A stretch of 64,000 nt of DNA from an uncultured Bacteroidales bacterium (GTDB taxonomy: Bacteria > Bacteroidota > Bacteroidia > Bacteroidales > Paludibacteraceae), in assembly GCA_946411385.1 (NCBI GenBank), contig CAMKDV010000011.1, positions 62,001 to 126,000 on the forward strand, written 5' to 3'. Every line of letters starts with the position of its first letter. Position 1 is the first letter of the stretch. The translations under genes were made by a program, and so were the position numbers. The notes under the pieces are model-generated. The model did not search any database. It saw only the letters and a list, made by a program, of their open reading frames with translations, and was not told the origin of the DNA. Below are positions 18,550-28,003 of this stretch, piece by piece.

Positions 18550-21186
18550 ATGAATATAACAGATCGACATATGAAAGCAAACGAAATACGCAAATCGTTT
18601 TTAGATTTTATGGCAAGCAAGGGACACCAAGTCGTTCCCTCTGCTCCGATGGTCATCAAGGATGACCCCACACTGATGTTTACCAATGCCGGCATGAACC
18701 CTTGGAAAGGTATCATCCTTGGCAACGACCCTATCAAGTATCCCCGCGTGGCTGACAGCCAGAAATGTCTGCGCGTATCCGGCAAACATAACGACCTGGA
18801 AGAGGTAGGACACGATACATACCATCATACCATGTTCGAGATGCTCGGCAACTGGTCGTTTGGCGACTACTTCAAGCAGGGCGCCATCGACTTTGCGTGG
18901 GAATACATCGTGGATGTGCTGAAGATTGACCCCAAGAACCTCTATGCCACGGTGTTTGAGGGTAGCAAAGAAGAAGGTCTTGGGCGTGATGACGAGGCTG
19001 CTGCCGTATGGGCAAAACATCTGCCGGCTGACCATATCCTGAACGGAAACAAACATGACAACTTCTGGGAGATGGGTGATACGGGGCCTTGCGGTCCGTG
19101 TTCAGAGATACACGTGGACAGCCGTAGCGAAGAGGAGAAAGCCAAGGTGCCCGGACGCGAACTGGTCAACAAGGATCATCCGCAAGTAATCGAAATATGG
19201 AACATCGTATTCATGCAGTTCAACCGCAAGGCTGACGGCAGTCTGGAGCCGCTGGCGATGAAGGTGATCGATACCGGCATGGGCTTTGAGCGTCTGGTAC
19301 GCACCATTCAGGGCAAGCAGTCGAACTACGATACCGATGTGTTCCAGCCCATGCTTGCCAAGATTGGCGAACTATGCCATTGCAAGTACGGCGTGGATGA
19401 AAAGACGGATGTGGCCATGCGCGTCATAGCCGATCATATACGTACCATCGCGTTTGCTATCACGGACGGTCAGTTGCCATCGAACGAGAAAGCCGGATAT
19501 GTGATCCGTCGCATCCTGCGTCGTGCAGTGCGTTACGGCTATACCTTCCTTGAGATGCGTGAGGCCTTCCTGTACAAACTGGTGCCCCAACTCATTGCCG
19601 ACATGGGCGAAGCCTATCCTGAGCTGGTCAAGCAACAGGCACAGATCACTCCGGTGATCAAGAGCGAGGAAGAGGCTTTCCTCCGTACGCTGGACAAGGG
19701 TATAGGCCTGCTGGACAAACTGATGGACGATGCCCGCAAAGCCGGCAAGACGCAGATAAGCGGCGTGGATGTGTTCACGCTGAAAGATACCTACGGTTTC
19801 CCGCTTGACCTGACCGAACTCATCTTGCGTGAGAACGGCTTCACTACCAACGAAGAGGAGTACAACAAAGCCCTGGAGCACCAGAAGAGCATGGGTCGTG
19901 AGGCGAACAAGCAGGACCTGGGTGACTGGAATGTGGTGCGTGAGGGTGATACGGAGTTTGTCGGCTATGATCAGCTGGAAGTAGAGACGCAGATCCTCCG
20001 CTACCGCAAAGTCAGCCAGAAAGGCAAAGAGTTCTATCAGGTAGTGTTCAGCAAGACGCCTTTCTACGCCGAGATGGGCGGTGAGGTAGGCGATACTGGA
20101 AAGTTGAGTGTTGAGAGTTTAGAGTTTAGAGTGATTGATACCAAGCGCGAGAACGGTCTGCCGGTACATATCATGACGGCATTGCCGGAGGATGTCAACG
20201 CTACATTCGTTGCCAAGGTGGATGCTGACCGCCGTCAGGCTATTGCCTGCAACCACTCGGCTACGCATATCATTCATTATGCGTTGCGTCAGGTGCTGGG
20301 CGAGCATGTTGAGCAAAAGGGTTCCTTTGTGTCGCCTGACAGCTTGCGTTTCGACTTCAGCCATTTCCAGAAAGTGTCACCGGAAGAGCTGCGTAAGGTG
20401 GAGATCCTTGCCAACGAGCTTATCCGTCGCGATATGCCGCTGGAGGAAAGCCGTCATACGCCTATAGCCCAAGCCAAAGCGATGGGAGCCATGGCGTTGT
20501 TCGGCGAGAAGTACGGTGACGACGTGCGCGTGATCAAGTATGGTCCGAGTATCGAGTTGTGCGGTGGCTGCCATGTGTCGTCCACGGGTAGGATAGGAGC
20601 CGTGCGCATCGTGATGGAGACCTCGGTGGCTGCTGGTATACGCCGTATTGAGGCTGTTACGGCTGCCAAGGCTGACCAGTTGTACTATGCCGCACAGGAT
20701 ATGCTGACGGGATTGAAAGCGCTGTTCAACAACGCACCTGACCTGGCAGGAGCCATCCATCGATCGATAGAGGAGAATGCCAGTCTGAAGAAGCAGATTG
20801 AGCAGTTCATGGCTGAGAAAACCGAACGCTTCTGCGACGATCTGGTTCGTCATGCCGAGGAGTACGGGGACATCAGGCTCGTGCGTGTGCAAGGCGAGCA
20901 TAACCCCGAGATGATCCGTGGCATCATGCCGTTATTGCGCGGCAAGTTCACCGATGTGAAGTTTGCCGTAGTGGCTGCTACCCAATGGGAAAACAAACCT
21001 ACGATAGCCGTCTTCCTCAGCCAGGCGCTGGTGGACGAAGGTAAGAATGCCGGAGCGATGATCAAGTCGGCAGCCAAACTCATACAAGGCGGCGGAGGCG
21101 GACAACCGTGGATGGCTACTGCCGGCGGACGTGATGTCAACGGCTTGAATGCCGCCATGGACGAATTGGTGAATAATCTTCACTGA
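18550..21186 (+). CDS. alaS: Alanyl-tRNA synthetase
   Basis: 878 residues, full length. Class II catalytic core at the N-terminus ([16 protein letters not shown]), tRNA-recognition and editing domains (zinc-type [13 protein letters not shown] and [10 protein letters not shown]) and a C-terminal DHHA1 domain with GGGGGQP. It charges tRNA(Ala) and clears misacylated Ser/Gly. ATG at 18550 follows the repeat array closely; an internal ATG at 18571 ([10 protein letters not shown]) matches the family's usual start and is an equal candidate. At 20103-20130, about residues 518-528, the coding sequence is a perfect heptad array, in frame within the linker before the editing domain. Confidence 0.97.
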   Translation: MNITDRHMKANEIRKSFLDFMASKGHQVVPSAPMVIKDDPTLMFTNAGMNPWKGIILGNDPIKYPRVADSQKCLRVSGKHNDLEEVGHDTYHHTMFEMLGNWSFGDYFKQGAIDFAWEYIVDVLKIDPKNLYATVFEGSKEEGLGRDDEAAAVWAKHLPADHILNGNKHDNFWEMGDTGPCGPCSEIHVDSRSEEEKAKVPGRELVNKDHPQVIEIWNIVFMQFNRKADGSLEPLAMKVIDTGMGFERLVRTIQGKQSNYDTDVFQPMLAKIGELCHCKYGVDEKTDVAMRVIADHIRTIAFAITDGQLPSNEKAGYVIRRILRRAVRYGYTFLEMREAFLYKLVPQLIADMGEAYPELVKQQAQITPVIKSEEEAFLRTLDKGIGLLDKLMDDARKAGKTQISGVDVFTLKDTYGFPLDLTELILRENGFTTNEEEYNKALEHQKSMGREANKQDLGDWNVVREGDTEFVGYDQLEVETQILRYRKVSQKGKEFYQVVFSKTPFYAEMGGEVGDTGKLSVESLEFRVIDTKRENGLPVHIMTALPEDVNATFVAKVDADRRQAIACNHSATHIIHYALRQVLGEHVEQKGSFVSPDSLRFDFSHFQKVSPEELRKVEILANELIRRDMPLEESRHTPIAQAKAMGAMALFGEKYGDDVRVIKYGPSIELCGGCHVSSTGRIGAVRIVMETSVAAGIRRIEAVTAAKADQLYYAAQDMLTGLKALFNNAPDLAGAIHRSIEENASLKKQIEQFMAEKTERFCDDLVRHAEEYGDIRLVRVQGEHNPEMIRGIMPLLRGKFTDVKFAVVAATQWENKPTIAVFLSQALVDEGKNAGAMIKSAAKLIQGGGGGQPWMATAGGRDVNGLNAAMDELVNNLH
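20103..20130 (+). repeat. Heptad array inside alaS, GTTGAG(T/A) and GTTTAGA
   Basis: Four exact-period 7-bp units, two of the GTTGAG type and two identical GTTTAGA, followed by a decayed fifth unit. It is translated as part of [13 protein letters not shown] between conserved blocks of AlaRS. Confidence 0.85.
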
Positions 21187-21188
21187 TT

Positions 21189-21229
21189 AAAATGTAAAAA
21201 TGGTAAATGAGAAAATGAGTAAATGAGAT
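21189..21229 (+). repeat. Tandem 7-8 bp word array, consensus AAATGAG
   Basis: Repeated AAATG-type words with spacing 7 or 8 fill the gap between the alaS stop (21186) and the gtrA start. The start codon of gtrA (21223) lies inside the last unit, so the array supplies the initiation codon. Confidence 0.65.
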
Positions 21230-21648
21230 TGCCTACCTCATATCTGCCTGATAAGATCCGATCTGCCGTACGGTTCATGATCGTTGGTACGACCGGTTCG
21301 TTCGTGCAGACGTGGTTCTTCATGGCGGCTCTATGGGCGTTTAGTCAGCCGGAGAAAGGTACGCTGCTCTATTATGTGGCGTTCGGTATAGGATTCGTGC
21401 TGGAGATGATACCCAATTACCTGTTCTCCAACTGGTATACCTTCGGTACGCGTCCGAGTCTGGCTAATGCAGGCGGTTTTCTCCTGGCGCGAGCAATCAA
21501 CCTGGTGTTGCAGTTTGCCTTGCTGCCGCTCATGCTCAAGTGGTTGCCCTCGTGGCGTGATGACTTGATAAGTTTGCTCGTCATCTTCATAGCAGGTTGT
21601 GTCAACTACCTGATATGCTTGTTCTTCTTTAGGAAGAAAGAGAAATAG
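21223..21648 (+). CDS. GtrA family membrane protein
   Basis: 141 residues with four predicted membrane helices, the usual GtrA layout (first helix contains FMIVGTTGSFVQTWFFMAAL; NYLFSNWYTFG follows the second). GtrA-like proteins are thought to flip or present undecaprenyl-linked sugars for cell-surface glycans. It lies between alaS and the CHAT gene with short gaps. Its initiator ATG belongs to a repeat unit; upstream in-frame ATGs are absent. Confidence 0.87.
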   Translation: MRLPTSYLPDKIRSAVRFMIVGTTGSFVQTWFFMAALWAFSQPEKGTLLYYVAFGIGFVLEMIPNYLFSNWYTFGTRPSLANAGGFLLARAINLVLQFALLPLMLKWLPSWRDDLISLLVIFIAGCVNYLICLFFFRKKEK

Positions 21649-21680
21649 TCAAGGAATAACAGAATAAAAATCATAAAGAT

Positions 21681-24635
21681 ATGAAGCCCTTCATCTTAAG
21701 TGTAGTACTGTTGGTCAGTGGTATGTCAGCCATGGCCCAAACGCCGGACACCCTGACGGATCAGCAAGCTATGGCTGCCCGTTACGACTCTATCGGCACA
21801 GCTCTGTACCAGCGTGGTCAGTTCACTGAGGCGCAACGCAGTTTTCGTGATGCGGCAGCTTGGCGCAAACGCCTGCTGGGCAGACGCTCGTCGGCTTACC
21901 TGCGTTCGGTAACTTATCTTGCCTCGTCCTACTATCAGGGCGGTGAGATCAAGCAGGCTATTGCCCTGGGTGACAGCATCATCCAGCTCATCACCGATTC
22001 GGTGTCGCCTACTTATGTCGACTTGTACGACATCTATACCAACCAGATGTACTGCTATTACGCTTTGCGCCGTATGCCCAAGGCGATAGAGTATGCCCGT
22101 AAGGCGGTGGATGTGCTGGAGAAGCAGGACAAGATGTACGTCCATTCGTATGTACATGCTCTGGCTAACCTGGGATATGTGCTGGATGTGGCGCACAAGA
22201 ACGACGAAGCCAAGCGCTACCTGGATCATGCCGTAGCCATTGCCAACGATTCGCTCAAGCCCGACGATAATGCCAGACTGGAAGTGATGAACTCGCAGGC
22301 GTACAACTATTCCTACCGCGGCGATTATGGCAAGGCCATCGAGATCATGCACGAGGTGGTCAACCGTACGCGCGAGTCAGCGCCCGAGTCGCCTAACCTG
22401 GCTATACGGTTGGCAGCGCTGTCGAACTTCTATGCTGCCATCGAGAACTACGACGATGCCATAGCCGTCACCGAAGAGGTGATGCCGCTCTACAAGAAGT
22501 ATTACGGCGAGAACTCGTTTGCTTACAATGATATGGGTCAGCGGTTGGGTAACTATTTCCGTGAGCAAGGCAAGCCCGATGATGCGCTTCCGTACCATCA
22601 GCGTGCGCTGGCTATAGCTGAGAAGACCTACGGCCGCAACCATCGTGAGTACGCCTTGGCATTGGGTAACCTGGCTGCCGATTATCATCAGCTGGACTCT
22701 ATCGATAAAGCGCTGGACATGTACCACGAGGCTGTTGAGGTACTTGCCGGCGAAGACCTGGAAGCATCGCTCATCCTGGAGTTCAATGTCACGAATGTGC
22801 TGGCGGATGCAGGGCGCTTCGATGAGGCACTGCCGCTGGCGGAGCAGATCATTGCTACCTTCCGCGACTCGATAGGCATCTACAACCGCGACTATCCCGT
22901 GGCTCTCGGCCGACTGACAGCGCTCTACCGTCAGGCAGGTGATTACGAGAAGATGTTCACCGCCAAGCGTGAGATACTGGGTATCATCTCTAATCGCGTT
23001 GACCGTCTGTTCCCCTCACTCACCGAGCAGGCACGTACCGAGTACTACAAGAGCATGCGTCATCATTTCAACGGCCTGGTGTCCGGCTCCGAACATCTGG
23101 ATACGCCCGAGACGGCTACGCTCCTGTATGATGCTTCGCTGGTCAACAAGGGCTTGCTGCTGGCTTCGTCTATCGAGTTTGCACGGTTCCTTGATCAGGC
23201 GGGCGACAAAGAGCTGGTCGATACTTACAAGTCGCTGCGTAAGATGCAACTATCTATGCAGCAGTACTTACAGCAGCCGCCTGTCAAGCAGAATGCCGAT
23301 ACTATCCGTGCGCGCAAGGCACGCATAGCTGACCTGGAGCAGACGCTCATGACCCGTAGCCATGAGTATGGCTCGTTCATGCAGCGCTTGCGTATCAATA
23401 CTGCCGATGTCAAGAAAGCCATGAAGAAGGGCGAAGTGGCTATCGAGTTTATGCAGGACAACAGCCGTCTGGCGAAGGGCGAGATGGCGGCGCTCATCCT
23501 GCGTCCGGAATGGACGGCGCCGAAGATCGTGCATATTCCTAATGCATCCTATCTGCAGCCGTTTGTGGATATGCGTGCCCGTACCTATCTCAATACCCAT
23601 CTGTCGGATACCATCTGGAGCGAGATCCTCCGCGTAGGTGCTATCAAGCCTTCTGACAAGGTTTATTTTGCGCCTGATGGTCCGCTCTACCAGCTGGCTA
23701 TCGAGTACCTGCCGTTCACGGCTGATTACAAGGGTTCGATGATGATGTCGTCGGATACCGTCATGCCTACCATGGCGGATGTCTATCGTCTGTATCGCGT
23801 GTCGTCTACCCGTGAGCTGTGCTTCCGCGGAGCGAGTGCCAGCGATCTGGCTATCAAGCGTCTGCGTGAGGCGGTGCTGTTCGGCGGCGTGTACTACAAT
23901 CCGCTTAACGAACGCGGTTCTATCCCGTACCTGCCCGGTACGCTGAGCGAGGTAGAGGCTATTGCCGAGCAGATCAAGGCAGGTAACCTCGTCACTGCCA
24001 TGAATGCTTCCGAGGAGACTTTCAAGGGCTATTCCGATCATGCGCCCGAGCTGATGCATATAGCTACGCACGGTTTCTGCCTGTCGGATGTGACGGAGGC
24101 GAATGCCATGCAGAAGACCGGCTTGTTGCTCGCCAACTCCGAGAACGCATGGACCGGCAAGGATGTGGAGCCTACGCGTGAGGACGGCATTCTGACCGCA
24201 CAGGAGATAGCGGCGCTCAACCTTTCGGGTAACCAGCTGACGGTTCTTTCCGCATGCGAAACGGCATTGGGAGCAATTACCGCCGATGGTGTGGCAGGTA
24301 TCCAACGCGGATTGAAGAAAGCCGGCGTACATGCCATCATCATGACCCTATGGCCTGTCAACGACGAGGCTACCGAGAAGCTGATGAAAGCTTTCTACGG
24401 CTATCTGTCAGCCGGTCAGTCGCCGCGGGAGGCGCTGCGTAGCGCACAGTATGACCTGCGTGGCTTCAAGCCCGAGCCTATCGAAGAGGAAGATACCGAA
24501 GAGGATACGGCACGCAAGCTGAAGTTCTTACGCCAATCGCAGGTAAGGGCTGCTAACAAAGCCAAGAAATATCCGTTTGCCAACCCGCGTTACTGGGCTG
24601 CGTTCATCCTGCTCGATGCTACCGATGTCAAGTAA
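21681..24635 (+). CDS. Secreted TPR-CHAT domain protein (caspase-like peptidase)
   Basis: 984 residues. A signal peptide (MKPFILSVVLLVSGMSAMAQ) shows export. Residues about 30-450 are tetratricopeptide repeats of about 42 residues (for example ALPYHQRALAIAEKTYGRNH). A linker with charged helices leads to a C-terminal CHAT domain at about 640-980. The His-Cys dyad of clan CD peptidases is present: His in MHIATHGFC and Cys in VLSACETALG, with GVAGIQRGLKKAGVHAIIM after it. CHAT proteases in other systems (for example Craspase) cut specific proteins on a trigger. Here export to the periplasm or surface makes the target unknown. Confidence 0.92.
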   Translation: MKPFILSVVLLVSGMSAMAQTPDTLTDQQAMAARYDSIGTALYQRGQFTEAQRSFRDAAAWRKRLLGRRSSAYLRSVTYLASSYYQGGEIKQAIALGDSIIQLITDSVSPTYVDLYDIYTNQMYCYYALRRMPKAIEYARKAVDVLEKQDKMYVHSYVHALANLGYVLDVAHKNDEAKRYLDHAVAIANDSLKPDDNARLEVMNSQAYNYSYRGDYGKAIEIMHEVVNRTRESAPESPNLAIRLAALSNFYAAIENYDDAIAVTEEVMPLYKKYYGENSFAYNDMGQRLGNYFREQGKPDDALPYHQRALAIAEKTYGRNHREYALALGNLAADYHQLDSIDKALDMYHEAVEVLAGEDLEASLILEFNVTNVLADAGRFDEALPLAEQIIATFRDSIGIYNRDYPVALGRLTALYRQAGDYEKMFTAKREILGIISNRVDRLFPSLTEQARTEYYKSMRHHFNGLVSGSEHLDTPETATLLYDASLVNKGLLLASSIEFARFLDQAGDKELVDTYKSLRKMQLSMQQYLQQPPVKQNADTIRARKARIADLEQTLMTRSHEYGSFMQRLRINTADVKKAMKKGEVAIEFMQDNSRLAKGEMAALILRPEWTAPKIVHIPNASYLQPFVDMRARTYLNTHLSDTIWSEILRVGAIKPSDKVYFAPDGPLYQLAIEYLPFTADYKGSMMMSSDTVMPTMADVYRLYRVSSTRELCFRGASASDLAIKRLREAVLFGGVYYNPLNERGSIPYLPGTLSEVEAIAEQIKAGNLVTAMNASEETFKGYSDHAPELMHIATHGFCLSDVTEANAMQKTGLLLANSENAWTGKDVEPTREDGILTAQEIAALNLSGNQLTVLSACETALGAITADGVAGIQRGLKKAGVHAIIMTLWPVNDEATEKLMKAFYGYLSAGQSPREALRSAQYDLRGFKPEPIEEEDTEEDTARKLKFLRQSQVRAANKAKKYPFANPRYWAAFILLDATDVK

Positions 24636-24639
24636 TGTG

Positions 24640-24655
24640 TCAGCCATATGGCTGA
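24640..24655. repeat. Palindrome TCAGCCAT-ATGGCTGA
   Basis: A perfect 16-bp palindrome 4 nt after the CHAT stop codon and 9 nt before the lipoate ligase ATG. First member of the TCAGCC..GGCTGA family. Confidence 0.8.
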
Positions 24656-24664
24656 TCTACCCCA

Positions 24665-25294
24665 ATGCTACCGCTAACCGTTCCACAGGGCCAAACCCTT
24701 GCGTGGTATCTGGACGAAGAGATCCGTCAGGCGCAAGATGTTCAGCAGGAGTCTTTTTTCTGCTGGACGGTTGCTCCTACGGTTATCTACGGGCGTCATC
24801 AGTCGCGTGAGGCGGAGGTGAACGAGGCGTATTGCCGCGAGCACGGCATAGCCGTCGTGCAGCGAAAGAGTGGTGGAGGATGCGTCTATGCCGACCAAGG
24901 CAACCTGATGATCAGCCTCATCTCGCCCGACACGCATAGCGAAGCCGTGTTCCTGCGCTTCCTGCAAATGGTGGCAGAGGTGCTGCGTGCGCTGGGCTTG
25001 CCGGCGGTGACGACGGCGCACAACGATATACTGGTGGACGGTCGCAAAGTGAGCGGCAATGCCTGCTATGCTTTGCCCAACGCCACTATCGTCCATGGCA
25101 CGCTGCTCTACGATGTCAACCTCGATGCGCTGGAGCAAGCCATCACCCCGAGCGAAGCCAAACTGAGCAAACATGCCGTGCAGTCGGTGCGCCAGCGGGT
25201 ACTGAATATCCGTCCCCTCTTGCCGCAGATACCTGATATTGCTGCCCTGCAGCAGTTCTTTATCGATAAAATGTCATCAGCCAATCTTGGCTGA
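24665..25294 (+). CDS. Lipoate-protein ligase family protein
   Basis: 209 residues with the biotin/lipoate ligase A fold: RKSGGGCVYAD (the RRxGGG loop), GNLMISLI, and the substrate lysine loop DGRKVSGNACYA. It lacks the C-terminal accessory domain of long LplA, so it may need a partner for lipoate activation or act as a transferase. It attaches lipoyl groups to dehydrogenase E2 or GcvH proteins. The stop codon and last four residues (ANLG) are encoded by an 18-bp palindromic repeat, so the natural C-terminus has been reshaped by that element. Confidence 0.87.
   Translation: MLPLTVPQGQTLAWYLDEEIRQAQDVQQESFFCWTVAPTVIYGRHQSREAEVNEAYCREHGIAVVQRKSGGGCVYADQGNLMISLISPDTHSEAVFLRFLQMVAEVLRALGLPAVTTAHNDILVDGRKVSGNACYALPNATIVHGTLLYDVNLDALEQAITPSEAKLSKHAVQSVRQRVLNIRPLLPQIPDIAALQQFFIDKMSSANLG
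25277..25294. repeat. Palindrome TCAGCCAA-TC-TTGGCTGA
   Basis: 8-bp arms with a 2-nt centre. The final TGA is the stop codon of the lipoate ligase gene. Confidence 0.85.
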
Positions 25295-25311
25295 CCCAAA
25301 ATAATGCTAAT

Positions 25312-26049
25312 ATGAAAAACGCACATCTCTGGCGAGCCTTAGGCCGCAATTTTCTGATTTCTATTCTGCTTTTCGCAGGTCTGATGGGCTTGCTGTATTT
25401 GGCAGAAGTTCTTTTTCCGTCGCTTTCTTTGCTCAAGTGGCATGATGCTGCTTGGTGCGTAGGCATACCCGCGAGCATCGTGGGCGTAGCATATATCCTT
25501 ACCGTGCGCGACCCGCAGAACTATACCGGCTTCTATGCCGGCATACTGATGTCCATCCTGTTGGGCGTGCAGTTCATCCTGCAAGGGGGCTACGATAGCG
25601 CTTTCCTGTTCTTCTGCGTGTTTATTCCGTTCCAGATGATGTCCATCTTCAAGTGGAGTCACACCAAGGATGACGGTGGTGCCAGTCTCGAGCCCAAGTA
25701 TCTGGATATACCGCGCATGTGGATGACTGTAGCTTTGTGCCTTATCATCACCTTTGGCGACTATATGATTGCTACCTTTGCGTTCCAGCATAACGGCTTG
25801 CTGGACAATGTGGTAATCAAGGTGTTGAACGGTCTGCTTATCTCCTCGTCGTTCATTGCCAACTACTGGCTCATCTACCGCAAGACCGATGCGTGGATCT
25901 ACTGGATACTGTACAGCGTAGCGGGTATAGGATTGTTCATCATCCTCGGCAATATCTTCTCCATTGTGCTCTTCACTTTCTTCCTGGTCATCAACGGCAT
26001 GGCTTGTATCAGTTGGATGAAGATCAGCACCCGTCCCGAGAAGAAGTAA
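25312..26049 (+). CDS. PnuC family vitamin/nucleoside transporter
   Basis: 245 residues with seven or eight membrane helices. GIPASIVGVAYILTVRDPQN early, NYTGFYAGILMSILLGVQF in the middle and the Trp-rich WIYWILYSVAGIGLFIILG near the end are the PnuC pattern. Family members carry nicotinamide riboside, thiamine or riboflavin by facilitated diffusion followed by cytosolic phosphorylation. No kinase or riboswitch is nearby, so substrate is open. Last gene of the long operon; a terminator follows. Confidence 0.88.
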   Translation: MKNAHLWRALGRNFLISILLFAGLMGLLYLAEVLFPSLSLLKWHDAAWCVGIPASIVGVAYILTVRDPQNYTGFYAGILMSILLGVQFILQGGYDSAFLFFCVFIPFQMMSIFKWSHTKDDGGASLEPKYLDIPRMWMTVALCLIITFGDYMIATFAFQHNGLLDNVVIKVLNGLLISSSFIANYWLIYRKTDAWIYWILYSVAGIGLFIILGNIFSIVLFTFFLVINGMACISWMKISTRPEKK

Positions 26050-26076
26050 TGAGACTGATATATATGCGTAAATATG

Positions 26077-26104
26077 AAAAGGGGTCGAATCCGATCCCCT
26101 TTTG
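26077..26104 (+). terminator. Intrinsic terminator after pnuC-like gene
   Basis: AAAAGGGG and CCCCTTTT arms around a short bulged inner stem (TCG/CGA), with A-run and T-run on opposite sides, so it may act on both strands. Confidence 0.8.
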
Positions 26105-26186
26105 CGCACGCTATCCCTCTTTTGATTATTACCAGAGGCAATCCCTATCTTGATCGGAGTCTCAACTACTCTTCATCCACGGCTCA

Positions 26187-26252
26187 TTTCCACTTCATTT
26201 CCCTTCCGTTTCCAGTCCGTTTCCACTCCATTCACGGTCCATTTACGGGGCA
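26187..26252 (+). repeat. 11-bp-period array of pyrimidine-rich units (TTTCCANTCCA)
   Basis: Six degenerate units of exactly 11 bp, for example TTTCCAGTCCG at 26209 and TTTCCACTCCA at 26220. They lie in the 510-nt gene-free stretch before rseP. Confidence 0.8.
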
Positions 26253-26475
26253 ACTAGGAGGCGACATCGGGAGTGAGGCGCGTTCGGCAACTCGGTCGCA
26301 CAGACTGACCGCTCCGCGCTAACCCCGACAAAACCTCGTTAAAACTCTGTTAAAACCTCGTTAAAACCTCGTTAAAAGTGGCCGAATTGTAGACCGCACA
26401 ACGCCTTCGTCTTAGCAACGCGATAGCGACCGAAAGATGATTTTTTATAGCAAATACGTTTTTTTATGTATAAAA
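26253..26475. other. Remainder of the gene-free region before rseP
   Basis: No reading frame of protein character was found between the terminator at 26104 and the promoter at 26476. Apart from the two 11-bp-period arrays this stretch contains GC-rich unique sequence (26253-26329) and an AT-rich approach to the promoter (26430-26475). Confidence 0.5.
26330..26377 (+). repeat. 11-bp-period A-tract array (AAAACCTCGTT)
   Basis: Four 11-bp units (three identical, one with CTCTG in place of CCTCG), ending in a fifth AAAA. The A-tracts are phased near one helical turn, which favours intrinsic DNA bending. It ends about 100 bp upstream of the rseP promoter. Confidence 0.9.
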
Positions 26476-26507
26476 TTTGCAAATGTCGATTTTTTTTCGT
26501 AACTTTG
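26476..26507 (+). promoter_or_regulatory. Bacteroidota-type promoter for the rseP operon
   Basis: TTTG at 26476-26479, 20 nt, TAACTTTG at 26500-26507. Nearly identical over 40 nt to the promoter at 9576. Confidence 0.9.
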
Positions 26508-26559
26508 TAGCGGAAAAATACGCACATATAAAAACAACGTAATTAATCAACGTAAAAAA

Positions 26560-27999
26560 ATGACAAGTATTCAGTGGATACAACTGATCTTAGCACTCAG
26601 TTTGCTGGTAGTGATTCATGAACTCGGGCACTTCACTTTCGCACGGCTGTTCAAGGTGCGGGTGGAGAAGTTCTATATGTTCTTCAATTGGAAAATATCC
26701 CTATTCCGAGCAAAGAAATTCGACGGCAAATGGCACGTCAAGTTCTTTGCCGCGAACGATGACGAGGAGTGGGACCAACACCCCGAACAGACGGAGTGGG
26801 GCATTGGCTGGATACCTTTCGGCGGCTACTGTTCGATAGCGGGCATGGTGGACGAGACGAAAGGTGCGGACGACATACCCAGCGAACCGCAGCCCTGGGA
26901 GTACCGCAGCAAGAAAGCCTGGCAACGGTTGCTGATCATCCTGGGAGGTATACTGGTTAACTTCATTGCGGCACTGCTGATGTACGGCGCTATCCTCCAC
27001 CATTGGGGCACAGCCTCGTTGCCGCTGAGCAGCGTGGACAAAGGTCTGTATTTTTCCCCGCTGATGGAGCAGGAAGGTTTTCGTCAGCAAGACCGCATCA
27101 TAGCTATCGATGGCGTGGAGCCGGAGAGCCTGAATGACATAGTACAAGCGTTGATCATCGATGGCAAGCGCAATGTGACGGTACTGCGTGCGGGCGAGAC
27201 GATACCCTTGCTTATGAGCGAAGATCTGGGTACGCGCTACCTGGCTATCGTGAACGAGCATGACAAGAAAGAGCGCGCCCATGCCCACATGGACAATACC
27301 TATCAGAAGCGGCAGTATACGCTGCTGTTCTACTACATACCGTTCGTAATTGACTCCGTGGTGACGAACAATGCTGCCTATTTCGGCGGCATGCAGAAGG
27401 GCGATAGCGTAGTCAGCATCAACGGCGAGCCTACGCCCTGCACGGTGATGGTGCAGAACGCGCTGGCGGAACATCCGTGCGACAGCATCACGGTGGGTTA
27501 TTACCGCGCTAGCGAATATGGCGAGGCGCGTCTGTTCATAGGCGATCATGGCAAGATGGGCGTGATAATGAAGCCCGTGACGGCGTACTATGATCTTGTG
27601 GTCAAGGAGTACGGCCTGTTTGAGGCCATACCTGCCGGCATCCGGTACGGATGGAGCATTCTGGAAAGCTATGTGCGGCAGTTCAGGCTGGTATTCACCA
27701 AGGAGGGAGCTGAGTCGATAGGCGGCTTTGGCGCGATAGGCAACATGTTCCCCAAGCTGTGGGACTGGTACACATTCTGGACGATGACGGCCTTCCTGTC
27801 GCTCATCCTCGCCTTCATGAACTTCCTGCCTATCCCCGCGCTGGACGGCGGCTATGTGCTGCTGCTCATCATCGAGATGCTGACGGGCAAGCAGTTGCCC
27901 GACAAGTGGCTGGAACGAATCAACACCGTAGGATTCTGGCTGCTGATAGCACTGCTGATATATGCAAATGGAAACGACATATTTAAAGCGTTCTTTTAG
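26560..27999 (+). CDS. rseP: RseP family site-2 metalloprotease
   Basis: 479 residues. The zinc site HELGHF is at about residues 20-25 in the first membrane helix, the second catalytic motif is FMNFLPIPALDGG near residue 425, and PDZ-like domains lie between. It cuts membrane-bound substrates inside the bilayer (in other bacteria anti-sigma factors and signal peptides). Compared with the E. coli enzyme it has extra hydrophilic sequence after the zinc motif (about 40-75). It is the first gene after the 26476 promoter. The end of the gene is followed directly by the longest heptad array. Confidence 0.93.
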   Translation: MTSIQWIQLILALSLLVVIHELGHFTFARLFKVRVEKFYMFFNWKISLFRAKKFDGKWHVKFFAANDDEEWDQHPEQTEWGIGWIPFGGYCSIAGMVDETKGADDIPSEPQPWEYRSKKAWQRLLIILGGILVNFIAALLMYGAILHHWGTASLPLSSVDKGLYFSPLMEQEGFRQQDRIIAIDGVEPESLNDIVQALIIDGKRNVTVLRAGETIPLLMSEDLGTRYLAIVNEHDKKERAHAHMDNTYQKRQYTLLFYYIPFVIDSVVTNNAAYFGGMQKGDSVVSINGEPTPCTVMVQNALAEHPCDSITVGYYRASEYGEARLFIGDHGKMGVIMKPVTAYYDLVVKEYGLFEAIPAGIRYGWSILESYVRQFRLVFTKEGAESIGGFGAIGNMFPKLWDWYTFWTMTAFLSLILAFMNFLPIPALDGGYVLLLIIEMLTGKQLPDKWLERINTVGFWLLIALLIYANGNDIFKAFF

Positions 28000-28003
28000 G
28001 AAG

